From contig CP136956.1 in the NCBI GenBank assembly GCA_033105485.1, forward strand, positions 310,001 through 374,000: a stretch of DNA of 64,000 bases. The letters run 5' to 3'. The position numbers and the translations under genes were made by a program. This DNA is from LVI-A0039 sp033105485. Lineage in GTDB: Bacteria; Bacillota_I; Bacilli_A; UBA3375. How positions within the stretch are numbered: the stretch's first letter is position 1; each line of letters begins with the position of its first letter. The notes under the pieces were generated by a model. That model did not search any database, was not told the DNA's origin, and worked only from the letters and a program-made list of their open reading frames with translations. Positions 8,117 through 16,725 of this stretch are shown in pieces.

Positions 8117-9314
8117 AAATTATAAAATCACCATCTTCGAAAATTACTTGTTGATTTCCATCTTTAATTCCGATGATTCGCATATCATCACTACCAAACA
8201 TAAAGTCAACGTGTTCCTTACTACTATTTACATGATTAGCTTCTTTCTGCTCATCACTCATTTCACTTCCACCAGCAATATTAGTTGGATATGCATTTCC
8301 TAATGCTAAGTGACAAGAACTATTTTCATCAAATAATGTATTGTAGAATAATTGGTTCATTTGATTAATTGGCGAATGCTTACTAACTAAAGCGACTTCT
8401 CCTAAATATTTTGAACCTTCATCAGTTGTAATAATTGATTCTAAAGCATCTTGCCCAACTTCCGCATTGTAGCTAGCGACTGCACCATCTTTAAATTCAA
8501 TTTTAAAATTATCAATAATTTGTCCATTGTTATTTAATGGTTTTGAAGCAACTACCACTCCATTTACATTATACTTATCAGGCATTGTAAATACTTCTTC
8601 CGTCGGAATGTTAGCAATAAATTTTTGATTTAATCGTGGATTTGTATCATCGGCTGCAGCCCAAATATGGTTTTTAACAAGACCAACTGATAAGTCTGTT
8701 CCTAACGAGTTAGTAAAATGTAAACTATCGAAATTACTTTCGTTTAAAGATTTTGCAACCTTACTTAGTTTAGCAATATGCTCTTTCCATAACTCACTTG
8801 GATTTTCTTGATCTGAACGTGTTGCTTTGAAAATCATATCCCATAACTTATCTAAGTCACCTTCTGTTGCATAATCAGCCCACTTTTGATTTGCTGCTGC
8901 GATTACACACCATGTATTTAAATTACTAGCTGTATTCTTTTTTAAACGAGAACATTTTTCTAAATATGAACTCATTTCTAACTGAATCTTTTTACTATCA
9001 ACACCTGCCATTGCGTATGGGTTTGGAGATGTAACAGAGATTAATTTGAAGTTTTCTTCTGCTAATAACTTATCTCTTTCTACTTGGTGGGGATATACTG
9101 TAGATAACGCCTCATCACTTGCATAGTCGTAACGAATACGATTTAACTCATCACTTTTAAAGTTTACTAATACTTGCTTTGCTCCTAATTCGTACGCACG
9201 CTTTGTAAGCGCTGTGGCAAACCAATCTAAATGAGTATTAATGTTAATGTTTAAGTTATCTCCTTGTTGAATATTCACCCCTACACTCAATACTAAATCT
9301 ACATAATTCTCAAT
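8115..9314 (-). CDS. M29 family aminopeptidase, apparent ATT start
   Basis: Metallo-aminopeptidase of the AmpS/PepS (M29) family, which trims N-terminal residues from peptides in the cytoplasm. The C-terminal part has the family metal-site context (NTLFDENSSCHLALGNAYP, then HVDFMFGSDD and FEDGDF). Family members begin with a helix matching IENYVDLVLSVGVNIQ. In this frame the helix lies between the TAG of the upstream gene and the first TTG (9290), with no ATG or GTG before it. The likeliest start is therefore ATT 9314, giving 399 residues, normal for the family (about 400-415). Its upstream purine tract is weak, so translational coupling to the preceding gene is likely. Confidence 0.85.
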   Translation of the reverse strand: MENYVDLVLSVGVNIQQGDNLNININTHLDWFATALTKRAYELGAKQVLVNFKSDELNRIRYDYASDEALSTVYPHQVERDKLLAEENFKLISVTSPNPYAMAGVDSKKIQLEMSSYLEKCSRLKKNTASNLNTWCVIAAANQKWADYATEGDLDKLWDMIFKATRSDQENPSELWKEHIAKLSKVAKSLNESNFDSLHFTNSLGTDLSVGLVKNHIWAAADDTNPRLNQKFIANIPTEEVFTMPDKYNVNGVVVASKPLNNNGQIIDNFKIEFKDGAVASYNAEVGQDALESIITTDEGSKYLGEVALVSKHSPINQMNQLFYNTLFDENSSCHLALGNAYPTNIAGGSEMSDEQKEANHVNSSKEHVDFMFGSDDMRIIGIKDGNQQVIFEDGDFII

Positions 9315-9323
9315 TTTTTTTCT

Positions 9324-10172
9324 CTATTCATTTTGCTCTTTCCTTTCAGCAATTAATATTGCACTAAACATAATAATAAATCCAACACTTGTAATGATGT
9401 TAATCGGTTCATTATCAATTAACATTGCAGCCATAACCCCGAACATTGATTCTAACGATAGGATCAAAGCTCCACTACTAGAATCAACCTGACTTAGGCC
9501 ATAGTTTTGCAAGAAGAAACATAAGGCTGTTGAGAAAATTACGACAAATAGCGTCGCTGTGTAAAACTCAAAACTAAGTGTTACTTCATAACTCCCAAAT
9601 AAACTAGTTACTACTAGTCCTAATATTCCAGTCACAAATAATTGGCCAAAAACTAAACCGTCAACATTAGTATCATTTGCAAAACGATTGATAAAGATAA
9701 TATGTACAGCAAAAAAGACCGCACCTACTAAAGTAAGAATGTCACCAATATTAAACTTACTAAGTCCATCTAGAGATACAAATGCAATCCCAACAATCAT
9801 TAGTACAGATCCAATTTTTATGTTTCTTGTAACTTTATATTTATAAAATATAGAAACTAAAATCGGTGTCCAAATCACATTCGTTGCCGTTAAAAACGCA
9901 TTTTTAGACGTTGTTGTTAATGATAATCCATATGTTTGGAATAAAAAAGCAATGAACAATGCAAACCCAAGTATTGTAATTGGTACAATGTTTTGTTTAA
10001 TATTTCCCTTGATTTTTTTATATCTTAATATATATATAAGAAGACTCGCCGCTATAAATCTAATCGAAATAGCCATTAATGGGCTCGATGTCGCAATTAA
10101 GTGATCCATCGCCACATAACCGAATCCCCATACAAATGCACAAACAAACAGTGCCACTTTATACTTATTCAT
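9324..10172 (-). CDS. EamA/DMT family transporter
   Basis: Integral membrane protein of 282 residues with ten predicted helices in two repeats, typical of the drug/metabolite transporter superfamily. The N-terminus (ALFVCAFVWGFGYVAMDH) carries the Trp-Gly pattern of EamA repeats and SPLMAISIRFIAASLLI is the second helix. It probably exports or imports a small metabolite; the substrate cannot be inferred. It precedes the aminopeptidase gene in the same transcript. Confidence 0.88.
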   Translation of the reverse strand: MNKYKVALFVCAFVWGFGYVAMDHLIATSSPLMAISIRFIAASLLIYILRYKKIKGNIKQNIVPITILGFALFIAFLFQTYGLSLTTTSKNAFLTATNVIWTPILVSIFYKYKVTRNIKIGSVLMIVGIAFVSLDGLSKFNIGDILTLVGAVFFAVHIIFINRFANDTNVDGLVFGQLFVTGILGLVVTSLFGSYEVTLSFEFYTATLFVVIFSTALCFFLQNYGLSQVDSSSGALILSLESMFGVMAAMLIDNEPINIITSVGFIIMFSAILIAERKEQNE

Positions 10173-10248
10173 TTTCCCTCGCTTTCAACTATTATAGCAC
10201 AATGTTAATTTTTTCATGCAATTGTAAATTTTTTGAAACAACTTTCAC

Positions 10249-10276
10249 TTGCACTATTGTTAAAAAAGTGTAAAAT
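10249..10276 (+). promoter_or_regulatory. glnA promoter
   Basis: TTGCAC (10249-10254), 16 bases, then TAAAAT (10271-10276) is a good vegetative promoter 31 bases before the glnA start. TGTNA-type half sites are scattered around it but I see no perfect GlnR operator. Confidence 0.65.
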
Positions 10277-10307
10277 AGAGATGTAGAAAAATTGAATGGA
10301 GCGAAAA

Positions 10308-11636
10308 ATGAAGACAGAAATTTTAAAATTAGCAAAAGAAAATAACATTACATATGTACGTTTATTATTTACAGATGTATTAGGTACATTAAAAAATGTT
10401 GAGATTCCAGTAACGGAACTTGAGTCAGCAATTGATGAAGGTGTTATGTTTGATGGATCGTCAATCAAAGGATTCGTAAGAATTAGTGAAACAGACATGA
10501 GATTAAAACCAGATTTAAACACTTGGCTTGAATTTGAATGGGAAGGTGATGATTACGGTAAAGTAGCTGCTTTATTCTGTGACGTTGAAAACCCAGATGG
10601 TACACCATTTGAAGGTGACCCACGTGGAATTTTAAGAAGAAACTTAAAAGCTATGGAAGAATTAGGATTCAGTGATTTCATGATTGGATTTGAACCTGAA
10701 TTTTACGCTTTAAAATTAGATGAAAATGGACAACCAATTACTAATACTTTAGATGGTGGTGGATACTTCGATTTAGCACCTATCGATAGTGGTGAAGATT
10801 TACGTCGTGAAATTGTTATGCAATTAACTCGTCTTGGGTTTGATATGGAAGCTTCACACCACGAAGTTGGAGCTAGTCAACACGAGATTAACTTTAGATT
10901 CCAAAATGCATTAGATGCATGTGACTCTTTACAAATCTTCAAATTAGTTGTTAAAAACATTGCTAAGAAACATGGAATGTACGCAACATTCATGCCTAAA
11001 CCATTAAAAGGTAAAGCTGGAAACGGTATGCATACAAACGTATCACTTATGACTAAAGATGGTGAAAATGCATTCTTCGATACAAATGGTGAACACCAAT
11101 TAAGTGAAGTTGCTTACCAATTCATGGCTGGTGTTATTAATAATGCACGTCCTATTACTGCTATTACTAATCCAACTGTAAACTCTTATAAGCGTTTAAT
11201 TCCTGGATACGAAGCACCATGTTACGTTGCTTGGAGTCCTTCTAACCGTTCAACATTCATTAGAATTCCAGTTGCTCGTGGTAAAGGAACAAGAATTGAA
11301 ATCCGTAGTGTAGATCCAACTACTAACGCATACTTGGCTTTAAGTGCGATTTTATCAGCAGGATTAAGCGGAATCCAAAATAGAACTAAATGTATTGATC
11401 CAATTACGACTGACTTATTTAAGTTAACTAGATCTGAACGTGAAGACTTAGGTATCATTAACTTACCAGATAACATTTATGATGCAGTTAAAGAATTTAA
11501 AGGTAGTAAGTTATTAACTGAAGCTTTAGGACCACACACTAGTAAAGTATTCGTAGAAGCTAAGAATAAAGAGTGGGAAGACTTTAAAGTTGAAGTACAC
11601 GAATGGGAAAGAAACGTATACATGAGACGTTACTAA
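10308..11636 (+). CDS. glnA: glutamine synthetase, type I
   Basis: ATP-dependent ligation of ammonia to glutamate. The 442-residue length and sequence fit the Firmicute GSI-alpha group. Motifs in order: DGSSIKGF (latch strand), HHEVGASQHEI (metal-binding Glu and His), KPLKGKAGNGMH (ATP-binding loop), NPTVNSYKRLIPGYEAP and RIEIRS. There is no adenylylation-site insertion of the GSI-beta type. I chose ATG 10308 because GGAG is ten bases upstream and MKTEILKLAKE matches the family start; an ATG at 10296 lies within that ribosome binding region. Transcribed alone, with promoter and terminator visible. Confidence 0.96.
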   Translation: MKTEILKLAKENNITYVRLLFTDVLGTLKNVEIPVTELESAIDEGVMFDGSSIKGFVRISETDMRLKPDLNTWLEFEWEGDDYGKVAALFCDVENPDGTPFEGDPRGILRRNLKAMEELGFSDFMIGFEPEFYALKLDENGQPITNTLDGGGYFDLAPIDSGEDLRREIVMQLTRLGFDMEASHHEVGASQHEINFRFQNALDACDSLQIFKLVVKNIAKKHGMYATFMPKPLKGKAGNGMHTNVSLMTKDGENAFFDTNGEHQLSEVAYQFMAGVINNARPITAITNPTVNSYKRLIPGYEAPCYVAWSPSNRSTFIRIPVARGKGTRIEIRSVDPTTNAYLALSAILSAGLSGIQNRTKCIDPITTDLFKLTRSEREDLGIINLPDNIYDAVKEFKGSKLLTEALGPHTSKVFVEAKNKEWEDFKVEVHEWERNVYMRRY

Positions 11637-11650
11637 TCCAATATTTTAAA

Positions 11651-11710
11651 TAATTGAATAATAAATAATTGAATAATAAATAATTGAATAATAAATAATT
11701 GAATAAAAAA
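11651..11710 (+). repeat. 15-bp tandem repeat after glnA
   Basis: Four head-to-tail copies of TAATTGAATAATAAA; the last differs at one base. It lies between the glnA stop and the terminator and is probably a slippage product. Confidence 0.9.
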
Positions 11711-11740
11711 AGAGTATCCTTAATTGGATACTCTTTTTTG
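11704..11740. terminator. bidirectional terminator, glnA / AIM24 gene
   Basis: Perfect 9-bp stem (AGAGTATCC / GGATACTCT) with A and T tracts on both sides, between two convergent genes. Confidence 0.9.
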
Positions 11741-11742
11741 TC

Positions 11743-12426
11743 TTATCGTTGCTGTGGGATGTAAGGCATAATTAGCTGTGTAAATGCTTCAGGTTGTCTT
11801 GTTTGAATAAGAACTTTACCATTACCTGATAATTTAATCGCTAGTCCTTCTCCAGTTTTGAACCCAAATGCACCACTAGCAATAATCATTTCATGGTGTA
11901 CAGTTTCTTCCCAACCAATTACATGGTTATTATCAACAGTAATCGGATTATCTGGTGTTACTTCCAATTCAATAATTGAACCAAATGATTCAACAAATAG
12001 ATTTCCTGCTCCAGACGTCTTTAAGATAAAGAATCCTCCTGTACCACCTAATAATGGAGATGCTACACCTTTTTGTCTAATAACACTAAGATCAACCGTA
12101 TTATCACTTGCTAAGAATACACCATCTTCTAAGTACCAATTACGACTTCCATCTAATTGGATATGTCTAATTGCTCCAAAACCTTTTGGTGCTAAAGTAA
12201 GTTTTTGATTAATACCATTTGCACGTGCTGTAGTGACAAAGAAATTCTCTCCACCTAGCATCGCTTTACCTAGTGCTCCAAATAATGACCCATTGCGCTT
12301 TCCTTCAAGACTAATCCCACTAGTCATTGATAACATTGCTCCTGTTTCAAGTTTAAATGCTTCACCGTTATTTATTGTAACTTCTACAACAGGGAAATTA
12401 CTCTCATTTAAAATATTATATTCCAT
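11743..12426 (-). CDS. AIM24 family protein (TIGR00266-like)
   Basis: Protein of 227 residues, nearly all beta strand and glycine-rich, with the AIM24/DUF124 pattern of repeated hydrophobic strands (NGSLFGALGKAMLGGENFFV, then GNLFVESFGSIIELEV, then GFKTGEGLAIKLSGNGKVLI). The family is widespread and cytoplasmic, without a defined biochemical activity in bacteria. Strong AGGAGG ribosome binding site. Transcribed alone toward the shared terminator. Confidence 0.85.
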   Translation of the reverse strand: MEYNILNESNFPVVEVTINNGEAFKLETGAMLSMTSGISLEGKRNGSLFGALGKAMLGGENFFVTTARANGINQKLTLAPKGFGAIRHIQLDGSRNWYLEDGVFLASDNTVDLSVIRQKGVASPLLGGTGGFFILKTSGAGNLFVESFGSIIELEVTPDNPITVDNNHVIGWEETVHHEMIIASGAFGFKTGEGLAIKLSGNGKVLIQTRQPEAFTQLIMPYIPQQR

Positions 12427-12514
12427 CTTATCCTCCTATTAGTATATAAATTATACTATAACTACGCCTTTAACTTCATTATTTCGTATAAATTTAAAAA
12501 CTAACTGTATTATT

Positions 12515-13021
12515 CTACAGTCTGTTTAATATTTCTAAAAATTTATCTCGTTGTGTAACTCGATGCGCAAAGTAAACAACTGCAGTTTCATGTACATACT
12601 GCTGAAACTCTTCAAAACTCACACGACTTATTTTACGAGAATACTCGTCGATAAAGTGTTCAATATCATCTTCTAGCCATTCACTATTTTCTGTGAAGTA
12701 ATGTTCAATTGTAGCATCTTGTTCCGCTAATTTTGCAATTCTAATTTTTGATTCTATCGTTAATTGACTAAGACAATACTTGTATCGTTTCTTCGATCCA
12801 AAGGCTAGTAATTTGAAGATAGCAACTACTGCAAATAAAGCAGCAAAAACAATTGCACCATAATAAACTAACTTTATAATTGTTTGCCATAATTCAGCAT
12901 GATATATTCTCAATTTTTCAATATAATCAAAGATTGCAATACGACCAAATAGTAAAAGAAATAATGGTAATAAATAACCAAAGAATCTGATTATTGTATT
13001 TATATTTTCGATTATTCGCAT
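12515..13021 (-). CDS. hypothetical two-helix membrane protein
   Basis: Unrecognised protein of 168 residues. Two hydrophobic segments (about residues 14-32 and 48-72) are followed by a charged, helical cytoplasmic domain of about 95 residues rich in Glu and aromatic residues (for example EWLEDDIEHFIDEY). AGAGGAAG ribosome binding site. It is a single-gene unit between the AIM24 gene and typA. No function can be assigned. Confidence 0.65.
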   Translation of the reverse strand: MRIIENINTIIRFFGYLLPLFLLLFGRIAIFDYIEKLRIYHAELWQTIIKLVYYGAIVFAALFAVVAIFKLLAFGSKKRYKYCLSQLTIESKIRIAKLAEQDATIEHYFTENSEWLEDDIEHFIDEYSRKISRVSFEEFQQYVHETAVVYFAHRVTQRDKFLEILNRL

Positions 13022-13102
13022 ACGCTTCCTCTCTAAAGTATATTATAACAATATATATACATTTTATCTACATTAACTCGTCGTCTTTAACTTATATTAA
13101 CC

Positions 13103-13131
13103 TAAAAAAAAGACTAACCGAAGTTAGTCAA
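13103..13131 (-). terminator. terminator of typA
   Basis: Stem GACTAAC / GTTAGTC with a stable TTCG tetraloop on the minus strand, followed by a T8 run. Confidence 0.9.
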
Positions 13132-13135
13132 TTTA

Positions 13136-14968
13136 TTAGTTATTTTCGTCTAATGCTGCTCTTAAAGCTTTAATAGCCATTTTACGTTCTTGTTCAGTTA
13201 AATGTCTCTTACGTAAACGAATTGCATCTGGAGTAATTTCCACTAACTCATCGTTTTCAATAAATTCTAATGCTTCTTCTAAACTAAAGATTCTTGCAGT
13301 TGGAATCTTAATTGCTTCATCACGTCCACTTGAACGTACGTTTGTCATCTTTTTATTCTTACAAACATTAACAATTAAATCATTTTCCTTTGCATGTAAT
13401 CCAACGATTTGACCTTCATATACCTTTTGTGCAGGTCCAACATATAGTTGTCCACGCTCAGCAATATTCATTAAAGAGTAACCCATTGTTTCATCAGTTG
13501 CATTTGAAATAAATACACCATTTTTACGAGATACAATGTCTCCTTTATGATCTTCATAACCGTAGAATGAACGTACCATAATACCTTCTCCACGAGTTTC
13601 ATTGATGAATTCACTACGGTAACCTAATAAACCACGAGTTGGAACTAAGAATTCAACACGTACATATTCTCCGTTAGGAGTCATATTTTGCATAAGTCCT
13701 TTACGTTCATTAATAGCTTGGATAACTCCACCACTAACAGCTTCAGGCATGTCAATAATAACAAGCTCAACTGGTTCTTGTAAGTGTCCATCTACTTCAT
13801 GGAAAATTACCTCTGGTTTAGAAACAGCAATTTCGTAACCTTCACGACGCATACTTTCTAAAAGGATAGATAAGTGTAACTCACCACGTCCTGATACTTT
13901 AAATCCATCAGCACCACTTTCAAGTTGTTCAACTCTAAGACCAACGTTTACCTCAAGTTCACGATCTAATCTATCTTTAATGTTTCTTGAAGTTACATAT
14001 TTACCAACTTGTCCAGCAAATGGAGAATCATTTACTAAGAAGTTCATTGATAATGTTGGTTCATCAACAGTAATTGGTTCTAATGGTAATACTGTTTCAG
14101 TATCACATAAACTGTGACCAATTGAAATATCACTAATACCTGCAACTACTACGATATCTCCAACTTTAGCTTCTTCTACACTTGTACGGTTTAAACCTTC
14201 GTATACGAAAATTTGTCCGATTTTTTGTCTTTTTTGTACACCTTCGTCATCAACAAGCATAACTTGAGAGTTTGCTTTTAATGTCCCTTGGAATACACGT
14301 CCGATTCCTAAACGACCAATATATTCATCGTAGTCAAGTGAAGATACTTGCATACGTAATGGGTCAGTTGCTGGTTTTAATTCGTCTTGTACGTGCTCTA
14401 AAATTACTTCGAATAAGTCGTCTAAGTTTTCTTTTGGCTCGTCAAGTTCACGTTGAGCAATACCATTTTTCGCAATTCCGTAAAGAATTGGGAATTCTAA
14501 TTGCTTATCAGTTGCACCTAATTCAACAAATAGGTCGAATACTTCATCTACAACTTCTTCAGCTCTTTGATCTTGTTTATCGATTTTGTTGATCATTAAG
14601 ATTGGGTTTAATCCAAGCTCTAATGATTTTTGTAAAACGAATCTTGTTTGAGGCATTACCCCTTCAGATGAATCTACTAATAAAACAACTGTATCTACAG
14701 TTTTAATGATACGCTCAACTTCACTACTGAAGTCCGCGTGTCCTGGTGTATCTACAATGTTAATTTTTAATCCATTGTGCATGATAGAACAAGTCTTTGA
14801 ATAGATTGTAATACCACGTTCTTTTTCTAAATCATTATTATCCATTACTAAATCTTCTTGTTTTTGGTGTTCTTCAAAAACGTTAGATTGGTCTAATAAT
14901 GCGTCTACTAGTGTCGATTTCCCAGCATCTACGTGGGCAATTACGGCAATATTAATTATGTCTCGCAT
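13136..14968 (-). CDS. typA: ribosome-associated GTPase TypA/BipA
   Basis: Translational GTPase of 610 residues of the EF-G family, acting on the ribosome in 50S assembly and stress or cold adaptation. G1 is AHVDAGKST (about 10-18), G3 DTPGHADF (about 72), G4 NKID (about 126). The TypA-specific C-terminal half follows (VPTRGLLGYRSEF near 420, then GQIVGLHAKENDL). Length is normal. Good AAGGAG ribosome binding site; single-gene unit with terminator. Confidence 0.96.
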   Translation of the reverse strand: MRDIINIAVIAHVDAGKSTLVDALLDQSNVFEEHQKQEDLVMDNNDLEKERGITIYSKTCSIMHNGLKINIVDTPGHADFSSEVERIIKTVDTVVLLVDSSEGVMPQTRFVLQKSLELGLNPILMINKIDKQDQRAEEVVDEVFDLFVELGATDKQLEFPILYGIAKNGIAQRELDEPKENLDDLFEVILEHVQDELKPATDPLRMQVSSLDYDEYIGRLGIGRVFQGTLKANSQVMLVDDEGVQKRQKIGQIFVYEGLNRTSVEEAKVGDIVVVAGISDISIGHSLCDTETVLPLEPITVDEPTLSMNFLVNDSPFAGQVGKYVTSRNIKDRLDRELEVNVGLRVEQLESGADGFKVSGRGELHLSILLESMRREGYEIAVSKPEVIFHEVDGHLQEPVELVIIDMPEAVSGGVIQAINERKGLMQNMTPNGEYVRVEFLVPTRGLLGYRSEFINETRGEGIMVRSFYGYEDHKGDIVSRKNGVFISNATDETMGYSLMNIAERGQLYVGPAQKVYEGQIVGLHAKENDLIVNVCKNKKMTNVRSSGRDEAIKIPTARIFSLEEALEFIENDELVEITPDAIRLRKRHLTEQERKMAIKALRAALDENN

Positions 14969-15111
14969 TAGGTTTCTCCTTAATTATATTAAATACTTTT
15001 GTTATAACACCATTACATTATAGCAAGAAATGAGTATATAAGTACAAATACCTTGCAAATTTAACTTATTATTTTTTGTAAACTTTAACATAACTTGATG
15101 GTGATTTAGCA

Positions 15112-15143
15112 TAAAAAAATTGAGTGAAATATACACTCAATAA
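15112..15143 (-). terminator. terminator of tagD-gpsA
   Basis: Perfect 8-bp stem (ATTGAGTG / CACTCAAT, loop of seven) followed by T7 on the minus strand. Confidence 0.88.
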
Positions 15144-15152
15144 TTTAATATA

Positions 15153-16145
15153 TTAGTCTTGTTCGGCTTTTAATCCACGACCAGAAATTAATCCTAACGC
15201 TTCATCGATTGTTTTACCTTCTTCAAGTACTGCGTAAATAGTTTTTACAATAGGCAAGTCTAAATTATGTTTTTCAGCCAATTGATATAAAGCTTTAACT
15301 GAGTAAACACCTTCTACTGTCATTTTAACTTCAGCAATTGCTTCTTCTTTAGTTAAACCTTTACCGATTAATTCTCCAAATTTACGGTTTCTTGAGTGTT
15401 GACTTGTAGCTGTTACAATTAAATCTCCCATTCCTGTTAAACCATAGAATGTAGACTCTTGCGCACCTTCAAATTTACCGATAATTGTCATTTCACGAAG
15501 ACCACGAGTTAATAAAGCAGCTTTTGCATTATCTCCTAGTTCTGGGTGAGAATCACAAATACCTGCAGCAATAGCAAGTACGTTTTTAGCTCCACCTAAA
15601 ATTTCAACTCCAGTAACATCTGTTTGTGTATAAACACGTAAGTAATCACAGTTAAATGTTGATTGAACTAATTTTGCAGTTTCAATATTACTACAAGTTG
15701 ATACAATTGTCGTAAACTTCTTTAAAGCTAACTCTTCAGCATGTGTTGGACCTGATAAGATAACAATATCTCCACGGAATCCTAAATCTTCTTCTAAGAT
15801 ATTAAGACCTGTCTTCATACTTTCAGCCTCAATCCCCTTAGTACAAATAACTTGGATTTTATCATCGCAACCTAAGTCTTTGATTTTTTGTCCAGTTTGT
15901 CTAAGTGCAAATGAAGGCACAACATATGTAATCATATCGTAATTTTTTACTTCTGCTAAATCAGATGTTACAAAAATAGTATCATCAATTTTAGCATCTG
16001 GAATAAATGGGTTACTTCTTGTTTGATCAAGTTTAGCCGCATTTTCTGGGTTGAAATCCCAAAGCATTACCTCATGATTATTTGATGATAATACTTGTGC
16101 AATTGAACAACCAAAACTTCCTGCTCCTAATACTGCAACTTTCAT
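15153..16145 (-). CDS. gpsA: NAD(P)+ glycerol-3-phosphate dehydrogenase
   Basis: Cytoplasmic reduction of dihydroxyacetone phosphate to sn-glycerol 3-phosphate, the backbone for phospholipids and glycerol-phosphate polymers. The Rossmann motif GAGSFGCSIAQVL is at residues 7-19, the catalytic Lys lies in GGAKNVLAIAAG (about 184-195) and LTGMGDLIVT is near 248. Length 330 is normal. Its start codon overlaps the tagD stop by one base (TAATG), so the two are translated together. This ties glycerol-3-phosphate supply directly to CDP-glycerol formation. Confidence 0.96.
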   Translation of the reverse strand: MKVAVLGAGSFGCSIAQVLSSNNHEVMLWDFNPENAAKLDQTRSNPFIPDAKIDDTIFVTSDLAEVKNYDMITYVVPSFALRQTGQKIKDLGCDDKIQVICTKGIEAESMKTGLNILEEDLGFRGDIVILSGPTHAEELALKKFTTIVSTCSNIETAKLVQSTFNCDYLRVYTQTDVTGVEILGGAKNVLAIAAGICDSHPELGDNAKAALLTRGLREMTIIGKFEGAQESTFYGLTGMGDLIVTATSQHSRNRKFGELIGKGLTKEEAIAEVKMTVEGVYSVKALYQLAEKHNLDLPIVKTIYAVLEEGKTIDEALGLISGRGLKAEQD

Positions 16146-16531
16146 TATACTCCTAAGTCTTTTTTAATTTTTGATGTAGAGATTCCTTCAGTACGATCTA
16201 AGTAAATTACTTCACACTTTTCCTTTAAGTGATCAAATTTACCTTCCCAGTCATCTCCCATACAGAAAACATCAACTTTGTATTCTATAACATCTTCCAT
16301 TTTTTGATCCCATCCATTTTCAGGAATTACTAAATCAACGTAACGAATAGCTTCAAGCATCTTTTTTCTTGTTTCATAATCGTGATATGCTTTTTTACCT
16401 TTGATTGCATTGAATTCATCAGTAGATACTGCAACAATTAAATAATCTCCTTGTTGCTTTGCTCTTTTTAATAATCTTATATGCCCATAGTGCATTAAAT
16501 CATAAGTTCCGTAAGTAAGTACTCTTCTCAT
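16145..16531 (-). CDS. tagD: glycerol-3-phosphate cytidylyltransferase
   Basis: Nucleotidyltransferase of 128 residues making CDP-glycerol from CTP and glycerol 3-phosphate. The GTYDLMHYGHIRLL motif (HxGH at about 14-17) and the C-terminal RTEGISTSKIKK are the signatures of TagD/GCT enzymes. The product feeds glycerol-phosphate teichoic acid or related surface polymers, which suggests this organism has a wall or decorated surface. Paired with gpsA. Confidence 0.92.
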   Translation of the reverse strand: MRRVLTYGTYDLMHYGHIRLLKRAKQQGDYLIVAVSTDEFNAIKGKKAYHDYETRKKMLEAIRYVDLVIPENGWDQKMEDVIEYKVDVFCMGDDWEGKFDHLKEKCEVIYLDRTEGISTSKIKKDLGV

Positions 16532-16671
16532 TTTAAACCTCTATTTCATTTTTAAATATAACTTATTTTACCATACCTTAATACAGTAGTGCAAATATCA
16601 TCATATAATATATTAAAACTATTTAGTAACTAACAATACATTAATTACCATTTCGTGTTATACTCTATAAG

Positions 16672-16708
16672 GTTTGAGTCCAAATAAAGGGGTTCGAGCC
16701 CGAATAAA
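16672..16708 (+). repeat. duplicated T-arm-like motif in helicase leader
   Basis: Two 17-base direct copies 20 bases apart, GTTTGAGTCCAAATAAA and GTTCGAGCCCGAATAAA (14 of 17 identical), sit in the leader of the RNA helicase gene. Both look like a tRNA T-loop (GGTTCGAGTCC). An extended -10 element (TGTTATACT, 16656-16664) lies just upstream, so both copies would be in the 5' UTR. Confidence 0.6.
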
Positions 16709-16725
16709 ATAGAAAAGAGACACAA

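Noticed and set aside
10196..10260. GlnR operator upstream of glnA
   Set aside because: Several TGTNA half-sites are present, but none is followed by TNACA at seven bases.
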